A stretch of DNA of 64,000 nt from Gordonia sp. SID5947 (GTDB lineage Bacteria; Actinomycetota; Actinomycetes; Mycobacteriales; Mycobacteriaceae), in NCBI RefSeq assembly GCF_009862785.1, contig NZ_WWHU01000001.1, positions 868,001-932,000 of the forward strand, read 5' to 3'. A program made the translations under genes and the position numbers. The notes beneath the pieces were generated by a model, which was given only the letters and a program-made list of their open reading frames with translations, was not told the DNA's origin and made no database searches. Shown here one piece after another: positions 56,006 through 64,000 of this stretch (within the stretch, counting starts at the first letter, position 1; each line of letters opens with the position of its first letter).

Positions 56006-57623
56006 AGGCCTCGGCCAGCCACCAGGCCCCGCCGTCGGAGGCGATCTTGGCATCGACGACCATCACCCCCGCAGGTGAATCGAGCCACCTGTCGACAGCT
56101 GTCATGTCTGCGCGGCTTCTGACCGTGACGGCGTTGGCTCCGAAACCGCGTGCCAGCGCCGCGATGTCGGTGTCCGGGAAGGTCACCGAGCCGAGGTCGA
56201 CGTCGGGACCGAAGTGGTGGACCTCGGCACCGTACGCGGCATCGTCGTACACAGCGACCAGCATCGGCCGCCCGAGTCGGACCGCCGTCTCCAGCTCGGC
56301 GATCCCCATCAGGAATCCGCCGTCGCCGGTCGCGACCACTGCGAGCCGGTCCGGCTGAGCGAGCATGGCGCCGATCCCACTGGCGAGGCCGAGGCCGATG
56401 GACTGGAACGCCTGGGTGAACACGAAACCGTTCTCGTCCGGAACCTGCAGGTAGGTGCTGGGATAGCCCATGAAATTGCCGGAGTCGACCGCGACGACAC
56501 GCTCGGGTGGCAGAGCGCGATCGAGCAGGTCACTGAACACGCGTGGGTCGATATGATCCGCCGTCGAGAGGTCCGCCGTCGCAACATCATTCCAGCGTCG
56601 TCCTGCGGTCAGGCGCCGCCCGACCTCCGCTGTCCGGTATCCGGTGCGTTCGTCGCCGAACGTGGCGAGCAGATCCGCAGCGGTCGCACCGCAATCCCCG
56701 TGGATGCCAAGGGTGATCGGACGATTCGCCCCGAGCGCGCTCTGGTCGTCATCGATCTGGATGACACCGGCCCCGGCGCCGATGAGCGTGCCGTGCCGCA
56801 TCGTCCACATGTTGAGCGCGCAACCCCACGCGACGATGAGGTCGGCGTCGCTGATCAGCTCGGCGGTCAGCGGTGTGGAGAAGCCGCCGGAGATACCGAG
56901 GTCGAAGTCGTCGCCGCGGAACAGCCCGTTGGCGACTGCGGAGGTCGCGACGAGGGCGCCCGCCCGTGCGGCGACCTCGGCGATTTGGTCCCCGGCGTGT
57001 CGACCGCCGCGTCCCACCACGAACACGGGCCGCTCAGCGGCCGCGAGCGCTTCTTGCAGTGCGGCAACGGAATCCGCGGATGGTCGGACCGGACCGGGCG
57101 TCCGCAGCGTGGCAGCCGCCTCGGGGGCGTCGAGTCGGGCGCCCTGGACGTCGAGCGGAAGATTAAGTACGACGGTCCGCCGACCCTGCACCGCGGTGCG
57201 GTACGCCCGCTGTACGTCGGCGACCGCTGACGCGGCACCATGGACGCGTTCGGCGACCGCGCCCACACTGCGGACCAGCCCGTCCTGATCGATGTTGAAG
57301 TTAGACAACACCGCATCCGCCGCGGTGTCCGCGGCGAGTACCAGCATCGGTGTGCGGCTCTTGGCTGCCTCGGCGATGCCGGTCATCGCGTTTGTCAGTC
57401 CGCACCCCTGGTGGACGGACACGAGCCCCGGGACGTCGGCGACGCGGCTGTACCCGTCTGCCATCGACGCGGCACCTCCTTCGTGGCGCGTCGCCACGAA
57501 CGGGACACCGTGCGACCGAAGAGCATTGGTCAGCACGAAGTTTCCGCTGCCGACCACACCGAAGCAGGTCCCGACGCCGAGATCCACCAGGGTCCGGGCG
57601 ACGACTTGTGCCACAGTCACCAT
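55992..57623 (-). CDS. thiamine-diphosphate enzyme (acetolactate synthase/decarboxylase-like)
   Basis: 543 residues from ATG 57623 (GTG 57626 directly before it is also possible). Three-domain ThDP enzyme: N-terminal Pyr domain with the activating Glu in ATRHEGGAASMADGYSR, central Rossmann-like domain, and C-terminal PP domain with VATGDGGFLMGIAELETAVRLG and DDAAYG (Mg-ThDP motif GDG-x-N is here GDG...DDAAYG). It decarboxylates or ligates 2-oxo acids; IlvB itself is unlikely because no small subunit is nearby. Second gene after the cyclase in an operon (12-base gap). Confidence 0.87.
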   Translation of the reverse strand: MVTVAQVVARTLVDLGVGTCFGVVGSGNFVLTNALRSHGVPFVATRHEGGAASMADGYSRVADVPGLVSVHQGCGLTNAMTGIAEAAKSRTPMLVLAADTAADAVLSNFNIDQDGLVRSVGAVAERVHGAASAVADVQRAYRTAVQGRRTVVLNLPLDVQGARLDAPEAAATLRTPGPVRPSADSVAALQEALAAAERPVFVVGRGGRHAGDQIAEVAARAGALVATSAVANGLFRGDDFDLGISGGFSTPLTAELISDADLIVAWGCALNMWTMRHGTLIGAGAGVIQIDDDQSALGANRPITLGIHGDCGATAADLLATFGDERTGYRTAEVGRRLTAGRRWNDVATADLSTADHIDPRVFSDLLDRALPPERVVAVDSGNFMGYPSTYLQVPDENGFVFTQAFQSIGLGLASGIGAMLAQPDRLAVVATGDGGFLMGIAELETAVRLGRPMLVAVYDDAAYGAEVHHFGPDVDLGSVTFPDTDIAALARGFGANAVTVRSRADMTAVDRWLDSPAGVMVVDAKIASDGGAWWLAEAFTGH

Positions 57624-57635
57624 CACGGGGACCGA

Positions 57636-58406
57636 TCAGGCCGGGACGAAGGCGAGAACACGTGCCGGCGAGCCGGTTCCACCCACGATGGGCAGTGGTG
57701 AGACGACCAGCATCGCCCCGGCACGCGGTAGGGACGTGAGATTCTGGAGCTGTGTCAGCCCGTACTTGTCGGCGCCGAGCAGGTAGTGATGAGCGGGGAA
57801 GATCGGATCCATCGCAGCGGCCTGCCCGGCGTCGATACCGACGGTCTCCACGCCGAACCCGCTGATCGACGACGAGGCCAGCCACTGGGCGGCCGCCACC
57901 GACACCCCGGGACTGTGCGGCCCTTCGGAATCGGCGTTGAGGAATCGATCCGCGTCGGCGTTGAAGCGGCTCCACCCCGTGCGGAACAGAAGCCACGCAC
58001 CGTCGGGCAAAGGCCCTTGGGCGGCCACGTGCGCGTCGAGATGCTCGGGTTCGAGGAGGAAATCCGGATCGGCCGCGACCTCGTCGGTGACGTCGAGGAC
58101 CACGGCAGGCCCGACGAGACGACCTGGCGGGATCTGGTCGACCGAACTACCGTCCCGTCCGGTCGCCCAGTGACTGGGCGCGTCGACGTGGGTGCCCGTG
58201 TGTTCACCGGTGTGGATGTTGTGCCAGCCCCAGAACGGTCCGTTGTCGTCGAAGTCGCTCACCGTCTCCATCGACATCGAGATCGTGTTGGCGAACGGGG
58301 CCGGCAGCTGTAGGACCGGCGTGGCCGGACTGAGTGGCGCGGTGAGGTCCACGACGGACACCGAGCCGTCGCCGAGCGAACCGAGAAGTGCGTCGATGGC
58401 TGTCAT
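57636..58406 (-). CDS. cyclase-family (kynurenine formamidase-like) hydrolase
   Basis: 256 residues. The metal-binding signature GEHTGTHVDAPSHW is diagnostic of the cyclase/KynB family, with further conserved FRTGWSRF and GFGVETVGIDAG. These enzymes hydrolyse amides, lactones or isatin-type rings with zinc or manganese. The ThDP enzyme follows closely, so the pair may open a ring and process the resulting oxo acid (inference). No other tryptophan-catabolism genes are here. Confidence 0.88.
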   Translation of the reverse strand: MTAIDALLGSLGDGSVSVVDLTAPLSPATPVLQLPAPFANTISMSMETVSDFDDNGPFWGWHNIHTGEHTGTHVDAPSHWATGRDGSSVDQIPPGRLVGPAVVLDVTDEVAADPDFLLEPEHLDAHVAAQGPLPDGAWLLFRTGWSRFNADADRFLNADSEGPHSPGVSVAAAQWLASSSISGFGVETVGIDAGQAAAMDPIFPAHHYLLGADKYGLTQLQNLTSLPRAGAMLVVSPLPIVGGTGSPARVLAFVPA

Positions 58407-58434
58407 CAGAAATCCTTCGGGTCTCGTTGCCGCC

Positions 58435-58782
58435 TCAGCGGTCGGCGTCCACGGCGATCCGGACGAGGACCTGACCGTCGTCGTCGCGACGACTGACGGC
58501 GTGGCCCGTCTGCGTCACTCCGTCGGTCACCATCGTGACCGGGCCGCCCTCGCCGGTGAAGTTGCGCCACCACCGCTTCTTGTCGGGCATGGCCACCCCG
58601 ACGATGACGTCGTCTCCGTCGCGGCGGTAGCCGACCGGGAGCTCGAAGGTCTTGCCCGACGTGCGACCTGTGTACCGGAGGACCATGATCGACCGGCCGA
58701 GCAACGAGCTGAGAACCGGCAATCGTAGGACCGGAGTGACGAGCTTGTTGACGATCGATGCTGTCTGCTGAAACCGGTTCAC
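58435..58782 (-). CDS. F420H2-dependent nitroreductase/quinone reductase (Ddn-like)
   Basis: 115 residues from GTG 58782 (GAGGGG upstream). Split-barrel fold with [34 protein letters not shown] and [18 protein letters not shown], the pattern of the Ddn/FDOR-A family that reduces quinones or nitro compounds with F420H2. The hydrophobic N-terminus ([15 protein letters not shown]) may anchor it at the membrane, as proposed for Ddn. First gene of the operon with the cyclase and ThDP enzyme. Confidence 0.85.
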   Translation of the reverse strand: MNRFQQTASIVNKLVTPVLRLPVLSSLLGRSIMVLRYTGRTSGKTFELPVGYRRDGDDVIVGVAMPDKKRWWRNFTGEGGPVTMVTDGVTQTGHAVSRRDDDGQVLVRIAVDADR

Positions 58783-58850
58783 AGAGATCCCCTCGAGAGA
58801 CGATGGCAGGTGTCGCCCAATCTAGTCTTCTCAGCGGCAGCTCGGCTCAT

Positions 58851-58856
58851 TACCCT
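58851..58856 (+). promoter_or_regulatory. -10 box of a leaderless promoter (TACCCT)
   Basis: TACCCT, 7 bases, ATG 58864; same spacing as the boxes at 6121, 8014, 14387 and 23837. Confidence 0.45.
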
Positions 58857-58863
58857 CGACGTG

Positions 58864-59982
58864 ATGGTGGAGACCGTCGATGTGGTCGTCGTCGGCGCGG
58901 GTGTCATCGGCCTTGCGGTGGCCCGTGAACTCGCGTCCGCGGGCCGTGAGGTGCTCGTGCTCGAATCGGAGAATGCCGTTGGTACGCAGACGAGTTCCCG
59001 CAATTCCGAGGTGATCCATGCGGGGATCTACTATCCGACGGGCAGTCGCAAGGCCATCGCATGCGTCGCCGGGCGTGAACTCCTCTACCGGTATTGCGTG
59101 GAGCGCGCAGTACCTCATCGCCGCCTGGGCAAGGTCATCGTCGCGACGGATCGCGACCAGATCGCGCGACTCGATGCCGTCGCGGCCCACGCTGCGGCGA
59201 ACGGTGTCACCGACCTGGAGAAGCTCGACGAGGCAGCTCTTCACGAACTCGAACCGCACATCGCGGGCGTCGCGGGGCTGTTGTCGCCGTCGACCGGCAT
59301 CGTCGACGGTCACGCCCTGATGCGGGCTCTGCGCGCCGACGCAGAAGGGGCCGGCGCCGGTGTCGCGCTCGGTAGCCGCGTGGTCGCGGGGTCGGTCCGA
59401 ACGGGTTCGCCGATGACTCTCGAGGTCGCAGGCGTGGGCGACCTCCGGTGCCGGGGACTGGTCAACTGTGGTGGGCTCGGAGCCTGGGACGTCGCCGGAT
59501 CGCTGGACGGGTTTCCGCCGGGTCGGCTTCCGGCACGCTGGTTGGCGAAGGGCAACTACTACACGCTCTCGGCAGGCTCGGTGCCCTTCCGGCGACTGGT
59601 CTACCCGGTGCCGGTGGACGGGGGGCTGGGGGTCCACCTGACCCTGGACATGGGCGGCGCCGCGCGCTTCGGCCCCGATGTCGAATGGACCGACGAGCTG
59701 GACTATCGGGTCGACCCCGACCGGGCGGATCGCTTCTACACCGCGATCCGTCGGTACTGGCCGGAACTCCCCGACGACGCGTTGACGCCTGCCTACGCAG
59801 GCATCCGGCCCAAGCTCAGTGGTCCCGGCGAGCCGTCCGCAGACTTCTTCGTGCAGGGCCCTGCCGAACACGGCGTGCCCGGGCTGATCAACATGTTCGG
59901 CATCGAGTCCCCCGGTCTGACGTCGTGCCTGGCCTTGGCTCGCGATGTCCGCACGACGCTGGGAACCGACACTCTAGGCTGA
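58864..59982 (+). CDS. FAD-dependent oxidoreductase (L-2-hydroxyglutarate oxidase-like, DAO family)
   Basis: 372 residues from ATG 58864. Rossmann FAD motif [28 protein letters not shown] at the N-terminus, [19 protein letters not shown] (an LhgO-type signature), [14 protein letters not shown], and C-terminal [10 protein letters not shown] with [15 protein letters not shown]. It should oxidise a 2-hydroxy acid or similar substrate, passing electrons to O2 or quinone. Divergent from the Ddn-like gene (81 bases between starts). The LLM gene follows after four bases. Confidence 0.87.
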   Translation: MVETVDVVVVGAGVIGLAVARELASAGREVLVLESENAVGTQTSSRNSEVIHAGIYYPTGSRKAIACVAGRELLYRYCVERAVPHRRLGKVIVATDRDQIARLDAVAAHAAANGVTDLEKLDEAALHELEPHIAGVAGLLSPSTGIVDGHALMRALRADAEGAGAGVALGSRVVAGSVRTGSPMTLEVAGVGDLRCRGLVNCGGLGAWDVAGSLDGFPPGRLPARWLAKGNYYTLSAGSVPFRRLVYPVPVDGGLGVHLTLDMGGAARFGPDVEWTDELDYRVDPDRADRFYTAIRRYWPELPDDALTPAYAGIRPKLSGPGEPSADFFVQGPAEHGVPGLINMFGIESPGLTSCLALARDVRTTLGTDTLG

Positions 59983-59986
59983 GGAC

Positions 59987-61060
59987 ATGTCGGTCCTCCG
60001 GCCGGCGTCGATCAACACGGGGAGCGATATGAAACTCGGTCTACAGCTGGGATATTGGGGTGCGCAGCCGGCGAAGAACCATGCGGAACTGGTGACTGCC
60101 GCGGAATCGGCAGGCTTCGACAGCGTGTTCACCGCCGAGGCGTGGGGGTCGGATGCCTACACGCCCCTGGCCTGGTGGGGCTCGACGACCGAACGCGTAC
60201 GCCTCGGCACATCGGTGCTCCAGTTGTCAGCTCGCACGCCCACGGCGTGCGCGATGGCTGCCCTGACGCTCGATCATCTCTCGGGTGGGCGGCACATCGT
60301 CGGCCTGGGCGTCTCCGGCCCGCAGGTCGTCGAAGGCTGGTACGGACAGCGATTCGCCAAGCCGCTGGCGCGGACCCGAGAGTACATCGACATCATGCGC
60401 CAGGTATGGGCGCGTGAGGCGCCGGTGACCAGCGCGGGGCCGCACTATCCGTTGCCACTGAGCGGCGGTGACACCACCGGGCTGGGCAAGCCGTTGAAAC
60501 CGATCACGCATCCGCTGCGGGCCGACATCCCGGTGATGCTCGGAGCCGAGGGGCCGAAGAACATCGCGCTGGCGGCCGAGATCGCGGATGGCTGGCTGCC
60601 GCTCTTCTACACCCCCCGCCTCGCCGACACATACAACGAATGGCTGGACGAGGGCTTCGCCCGCGCCGGGGCGCGTCGCAGCCGCGCGGATTTCGAGATC
60701 TGCGCGACCGCCCAGATCGTCGTCACCGACGACCGGTCGGCGAGCTACGAGGCGATCAAGCCGTTCTTGGCCCTCTACATGGGCGGCATGGGCAGCGAGG
60801 ACACGAACTTCCACGCCGAGGTCTACCGCCGGATGGGATACGCCGAGGTGGTCGACGAGGTGACCGCGCTGTTCCGTTCCGGTCGCAAAGACGAGGCGGC
60901 CCGGATCATTCCCGATGAGGTGGTGGAGGACTCCGCGATAGTCGGCGACATCGACCATGTCCGCTCCGAAGTCGCCCGATGGGAGGCTGCCGGAGTGACG
61001 ACCATGCTGGTGTCACCCGGCAGCGTGGCCGAGGTCGAACAACTCGCGACCCTGATCTGA
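59987..61060 (+). CDS. LLM-class F420-dependent oxidoreductase
   Basis: 357 residues from ATG 59987, which lies 6 bases after TAGGCT (59975-59980); ATG 60029 with GGGGAG upstream, reading MKLGLQLGYWG, is a strong alternative and matches the family N-terminus better. Luciferase-like barrel of the TIGR03559 type: LQLGYWGAQPAKNHAELV, TAEAWGSDAYTPLAW, LGVSGPQVVEGWYGQRF, GAEGPKNIALAAEIADGWLP. F420 is the probable cofactor; substrate unknown. Part of a run of oxidoreductase genes on the plus strand. Confidence 0.88.
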   Translation: MSVLRPASINTGSDMKLGLQLGYWGAQPAKNHAELVTAAESAGFDSVFTAEAWGSDAYTPLAWWGSTTERVRLGTSVLQLSARTPTACAMAALTLDHLSGGRHIVGLGVSGPQVVEGWYGQRFAKPLARTREYIDIMRQVWAREAPVTSAGPHYPLPLSGGDTTGLGKPLKPITHPLRADIPVMLGAEGPKNIALAAEIADGWLPLFYTPRLADTYNEWLDEGFARAGARRSRADFEICATAQIVVTDDRSASYEAIKPFLALYMGGMGSEDTNFHAEVYRRMGYAEVVDEVTALFRSGRKDEAARIIPDEVVEDSAIVGDIDHVRSEVARWEAAGVTTMLVSPGSVAEVEQLATLI

Positions 61061-61079
61061 CGGGGAGCGCGCGCACATC

Positions 61080-61982
61080 ATGTCGACCCTCGTAGCGGCT
61101 CGGCGATCACACGGCCTCGTCCGCATCACGATCGCCTATGTGATCGCCGTTGCCGTCGCGGCCGTGTGGCTCCTCTGGGGCCCCACCACGTCCGCCCTGT
61201 GGCTGGACACACTGATCGCCGACCTCTTCGCGACTCTGGTGATCTTCGCGTTCAGTCGCGGCTACCGGAACTCGAGTTTCTACGACGCGTACTGGAGCGT
61301 GATACCGCCACTGATGCTCGTCTACTGGTGGTGGAGCGGGGATCTCGGCGTCGGCGACATTCGTTCGTGGATGGTGGCCATCGTGGTGATGGTGTGGGCG
61401 ATCCGGCTGACCGCCAACTGGGTGAGCACATTTCCCGGACTGCACCATGAGGACTGGCGCTACGGGATGATCCGCGAGAACGCAGGCCGGTGGTCGTGGC
61501 CCGCCGATCTGTTCGCGATCCATCTCATCCCCACCATCCAGGTGTTCATCGGGATGCTCCCCGTGTACGTAGCGGTCACCCGACCGGCCGACGGACCGTT
61601 CTGGCTCGTCGTCGTGGCATTCGTGGTGGGTCTCGGTGCGATCTTCCTCGAGGCCGTGGCCGATCGGCAGTTGCGTGGCTTCACCGTCACACGACGTCCG
61701 GGCGAGGTCATGGACCGCGGTGTGTGGGGCTGGTCGCGGCATCCGAACTACTTCGGCGAGTTCTCGTTCTGGGTGGCGTTGGCATTGTTCGGTGTCGCGG
61801 CCGCACCGTCTGACGCGTGGTGGCTGTTCGCCGGGGCGATCGTCATGCTCGCGCTGTTCGAGGGTGCGAGCATCCCGATGATGGAGAAGCGCAGCCTCGA
61901 GCGCCGGCCCGGCTATCAGGCGGTCATCGACCGGGTGCCACGTTTCGTGCCTCGTCCGCCGCGGAGCGCGTCGCGTGGGTGA
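61080..61982 (+). CDS. DUF1295 membrane protein (steroid 5-alpha-reductase/isoprenylcysteine methyltransferase-like)
   Basis: 300 residues with about seven membrane segments. The C-terminal signature RGVWGWSRHPNYFGEFSFWVALALFG and MMEKRSLERRPGYQAVIDRV is that of DUF1295/ICMT-like proteins, which carry out NADPH- or SAM-dependent reactions on lipids. Sits in the cytoplasmic membrane. Substrate unknown. The next gene start overlaps its 3' end by 8 bases. Confidence 0.87.
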   Translation: MSTLVAARRSHGLVRITIAYVIAVAVAAVWLLWGPTTSALWLDTLIADLFATLVIFAFSRGYRNSSFYDAYWSVIPPLMLVYWWWSGDLGVGDIRSWMVAIVVMVWAIRLTANWVSTFPGLHHEDWRYGMIRENAGRWSWPADLFAIHLIPTIQVFIGMLPVYVAVTRPADGPFWLVVVAFVVGLGAIFLEAVADRQLRGFTVTRRPGEVMDRGVWGWSRHPNYFGEFSFWVALALFGVAAAPSDAWWLFAGAIVMLALFEGASIPMMEKRSLERRPGYQAVIDRVPRFVPRPPRSASRG

Positions 61983-63096
61983 CGGCGTGCCGCGCAGGCG
62001 AATTGTCGTCGCCGGACTCGGCGACACCGGTGTACTCACGGCCATCCGCCTGGCCCGCCGTCACGACGTCGTCGGGATCTCGGTCAAACCCGGGCTCGTG
62101 AGCGGGCAGGAAGTCGGCAGCCGTATCACCCGGCCGAACGAGTGGAGCCGGGATTACTGGATTCCGTTCGGCAAGTTCCGCGGTCTCGACGAAGTCCGTG
62201 TCGTCCATGGCACCCTCACCGGACTCGACACGTCCGCACGAGTCGTGGACGTACGGCACGCCGATGGGATCGAGACCGGGGAGCGCTATGACGCGCTTGT
62301 CATCTCGACCGGGGTCCGCAACGGATTCTGGCGCCGGCCGACGGTGCAATCGGCCGACGAGGTCGACGCCGACCTCGCGACCACGCACCAGCAGTTGTCG
62401 GCGGCGGAGTCGGTCGCGGTGGTCGGTGGTGGTGCCGCCGCGGTCAGCGCCGCCGCCAATGTCGCGGGGGTCTGGCCGGCGAAGCAGGTCGATCTGTACT
62501 TTCCAGGCGAACATGCACTCCCCCACCATCATCCACGTGTCTGGCATCGCATCCGCCGCCGACTCGACGAACTCGGGGTCGGCGTGCACCCCGGACACCG
62601 AGCGGTGGTCCCCGGGGCAAGTGCCGTCGAACAGATAGCCGCCGGCGTGGTGAACTGGTCCACCGGTCAGCGGTCCGTGCACGCCGATGCGGTCATCTGG
62701 GCGATCGGGGCGGTTCGGCCGAACACCGAATGGCTCCCGGATGACCTCCTCGACGAACGTGGGTTCGTTCGGGTCGCCGATGATCTTCGGGTCGCCGGGC
62801 ACGGTGACGTCTTCGCGGTCGGAGACGTCGCGGCGACCGATCCGTTGCGCAATTCCGCACGCAACCGGGCCGACCGGCTGGTGGCGCACAACGTGGCGGC
62901 CGCCCTTGTCGGGCAGTCGTTGCGGACGTATCGACCGCGGACGCGGCGCTGGGGATCGGTTCTCGGCGTGCAGCCCGACGGACTCGAGGTCTTCGCCCCG
63001 AACGGCCGCCCCTTCCGGTTCCCGGCGTGGTCGATCGATTCGATACTCCAACCGTGGATCGTGCGGCGCGGGATCTACCGCGGAATCCGCGACTGA
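61975..63096 (+). CDS. FAD/NAD(P)-dependent oxidoreductase (NDH-2/AIFM-like)
   Basis: 373 residues from GTG 61975 (GTG 61987 possible). Two dinucleotide folds: FAD motif VVAGLGDTGVLTAIRLARRHD and NAD(P) motif VAVVGGGAAAVSAAANV; VFAVGDVAATDPL near the end is the second FAD contact. It resembles flavoprotein quinone reductases of the Ndh2/AIF type. The N-terminal 'LGD' replaces the usual GGG, as in a subset of relatives. Overlap with DUF1295 suggests they work together, for example delivering electrons. Its last 22 bases overlap the convergent gene. Confidence 0.83.
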   Translation: MGDGVPRRRIVVAGLGDTGVLTAIRLARRHDVVGISVKPGLVSGQEVGSRITRPNEWSRDYWIPFGKFRGLDEVRVVHGTLTGLDTSARVVDVRHADGIETGERYDALVISTGVRNGFWRRPTVQSADEVDADLATTHQQLSAAESVAVVGGGAAAVSAAANVAGVWPAKQVDLYFPGEHALPHHHPRVWHRIRRRLDELGVGVHPGHRAVVPGASAVEQIAAGVVNWSTGQRSVHADAVIWAIGAVRPNTEWLPDDLLDERGFVRVADDLRVAGHGDVFAVGDVAATDPLRNSARNRADRLVAHNVAAALVGQSLRTYRPRTRRWGSVLGVQPDGLEVFAPNGRPFRFPAWSIDSILQPWIVRRGIYRGIRD

Positions 63097-64000
63097 TCCG
63101 CTGTCTGTAGCTGACGCAACGATTCCAGCCAGGTGTGCACCAGTGGCACGACGCTTGCTCCCTCCCCGCTGGCAGCAGCTACCCGCTTCATCGATCCCGC
63201 CCGGATGTCCCCGGCCGCGAACAAGCCCGGCTCACTGGTCGCGAGATTCGCCGGCGGCACGTCACCGTGCCAGCGGTCGCGTGACACGTCCCGGCCGGTC
63301 CTGACGAATCCGTCGTCATCGCGTTCGACATCGTCGGGCAACCAGTCGCAATGAGGCGACGCTCCCAGCAGCAGGAACAGACCGGCGGCCGCGCATCGCT
63401 GCTCGGATCGGGAGTTCCTGTCGCGCAGCGTGATCCATTCAAGACGTCCGGACCCGCCGCCGTCGACGACCTCGCTGGAGCCGCGCACCGTGATCCGCGG
63501 ATTGAAGGCGATCTCCCCGACGAGGTATTGCGACATCGTCGAGGTGAGATCGGGACGCCGGACCACGATCGTGACCGAGCGGGCATAGCGGGCCAGGTGG
63601 ATCGCGGCCTGGCCGGCCGAGTTGCCGCCACCGACGACGAACACGTCGTGGCCGTCCATCTCCCGGGCAGCGCTCATGGCCGCGCCGTAATGGACGCCGA
63701 GGCCGACGAGATCTTCGAGATCGGCGACACCGAGGCGGCGGTAAGCGACGCCGGTGCTGATCAGTACCGAACGGGCACAGACGTCGCCACCCTCGGTCCG
63801 CAGGCGGTAAGGGGCGGCGGAGTCCTCGACGACGAGACTCTCCACCGCCCACCCCGTGAAGAACCGCGCCCCGAAGCGGACGGCCTGGGTGCGGGCCCGC
63901 TGGGCGAGTCGCATACCCGAGATACCCCGAGGAAAGCCGAGGTAATTACGGATCATCGAGCTCGTGCCCGCCTGCCCGCCGATCGCCTCGGACTCGACGA
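63075..64000 (-). CDS. thioredoxin-reductase-like FAD oxidoreductase, 5' end outside window
   Basis: 308 codons are visible; the frame is open to the right edge, entering as VESEAIGGQAGTSSMIRNYLGFPRGISG. NADPH-binding motif VFVVGGGNSAGQAAIHLAR, then TSEPGLFAAGDIRAGSMKRVAAASGEG, the conserved FAD loop. The CxxC redox pair of true thioredoxin reductases is missing at the expected place (LGVHYGAAMSAAREM), so it belongs to the non-disulfide relatives often found fused to cyclic-nucleotide or other N-terminal domains; that part is not in the window. Confidence 0.88.
   Translation of the reverse strand, partial: VESEAIGGQAGTSSMIRNYLGFPRGISGMRLAQRARTQAVRFGARFFTGWAVESLVVEDSAAPYRLRTEGGDVCARSVLISTGVAYRRLGVADLEDLVGLGVHYGAAMSAAREMDGHDVFVVGGGNSAGQAAIHLARYARSVTIVVRRPDLTSTMSQYLVGEIAFNPRITVRGSSEVVDGGGSGRLEWITLRDRNSRSEQRCAAAGLFLLLGASPHCDWLPDDVERDDDGFVRTGRDVSRDRWHGDVPPANLATSEPGLFAAGDIRAGSMKRVAAASGEGASVVPLVHTWLESLRQLQTADQSRIPR

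Overview
The window is chromosomal DNA of a high-GC actinomycete, most likely a mycolic-acid bacterium such as Gordonia or Rhodococcus (inference). The signs are G/C-rich third codon positions, frequent GTG starts, many TANNNT boxes 6-8 bases before a start codon (leaderless promoters), four F420-type enzymes, a monomeric isocitrate dehydrogenase, a CYP136-like P450 and a KstR-type operator. About 50 protein genes are packed tightly. I saw no tRNA, rRNA, CRISPR array, insertion sequence or integrase.

Left third (1-23 kb): a eukaryote-style multidomain acyl-CoA carboxylase running off the left edge; a PhoD-like phosphatase, hydrolase, SDR, LLM oxidoreductase and acyl-CoA ligase; icd with a strong shared terminator; an MFS/LysR divergent pair; a small M15 peptidase; a broken DUF2235 remnant; an ArsR-SRPBCC pair; then jetA-jetB-jetC, a Wadjet/MksFEB-type SMC system coupled by 4-base overlaps but without jetD beside it.

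Middle (23-46 kb): an ArsR-VOC pair whose promoter spacer is filled by a perfect inverted repeat; lipase, efflux pump and rhodanese; an SDR with a KstR-like operator; a two-gene R-hydratase (MaoC) set; an intact DUF2235 gene; a NarL-type two-component system; three tandem paralogous AraC regulators behind a secreted hydrolase; an acyl-CoA dehydrogenase (frameshifted) with a P450; a short UvrA-like ATPase; VOC/AraC, HAD and LLM genes.

Right third (46-64 kb): a frameshifted catalase; then the most striking locus, an alpha-dioxygenase-like heme peroxidase, a small catalase-like heme protein and a large LuxR (LAL) regulator joined by ATGA overlaps, with a lipase following and twin palindromes in the divergent promoter. 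I propose a fatty-acid alpha-oxidation (oxylipin) operon. It is followed by a ThDP enzyme/cyclase/F420-reductase operon facing a FAD oxidase, LLM oxidoreductase, DUF1295 membrane protein and FAD oxidoreductase, and a thioredoxin-reductase-like gene cut by the right edge.

Three genes carry one-base shifts at short G/C runs (MFS 3' end, acyl-CoA dehydrogenase, catalase). This suggests sequencing/assembly error as readily as true decay.
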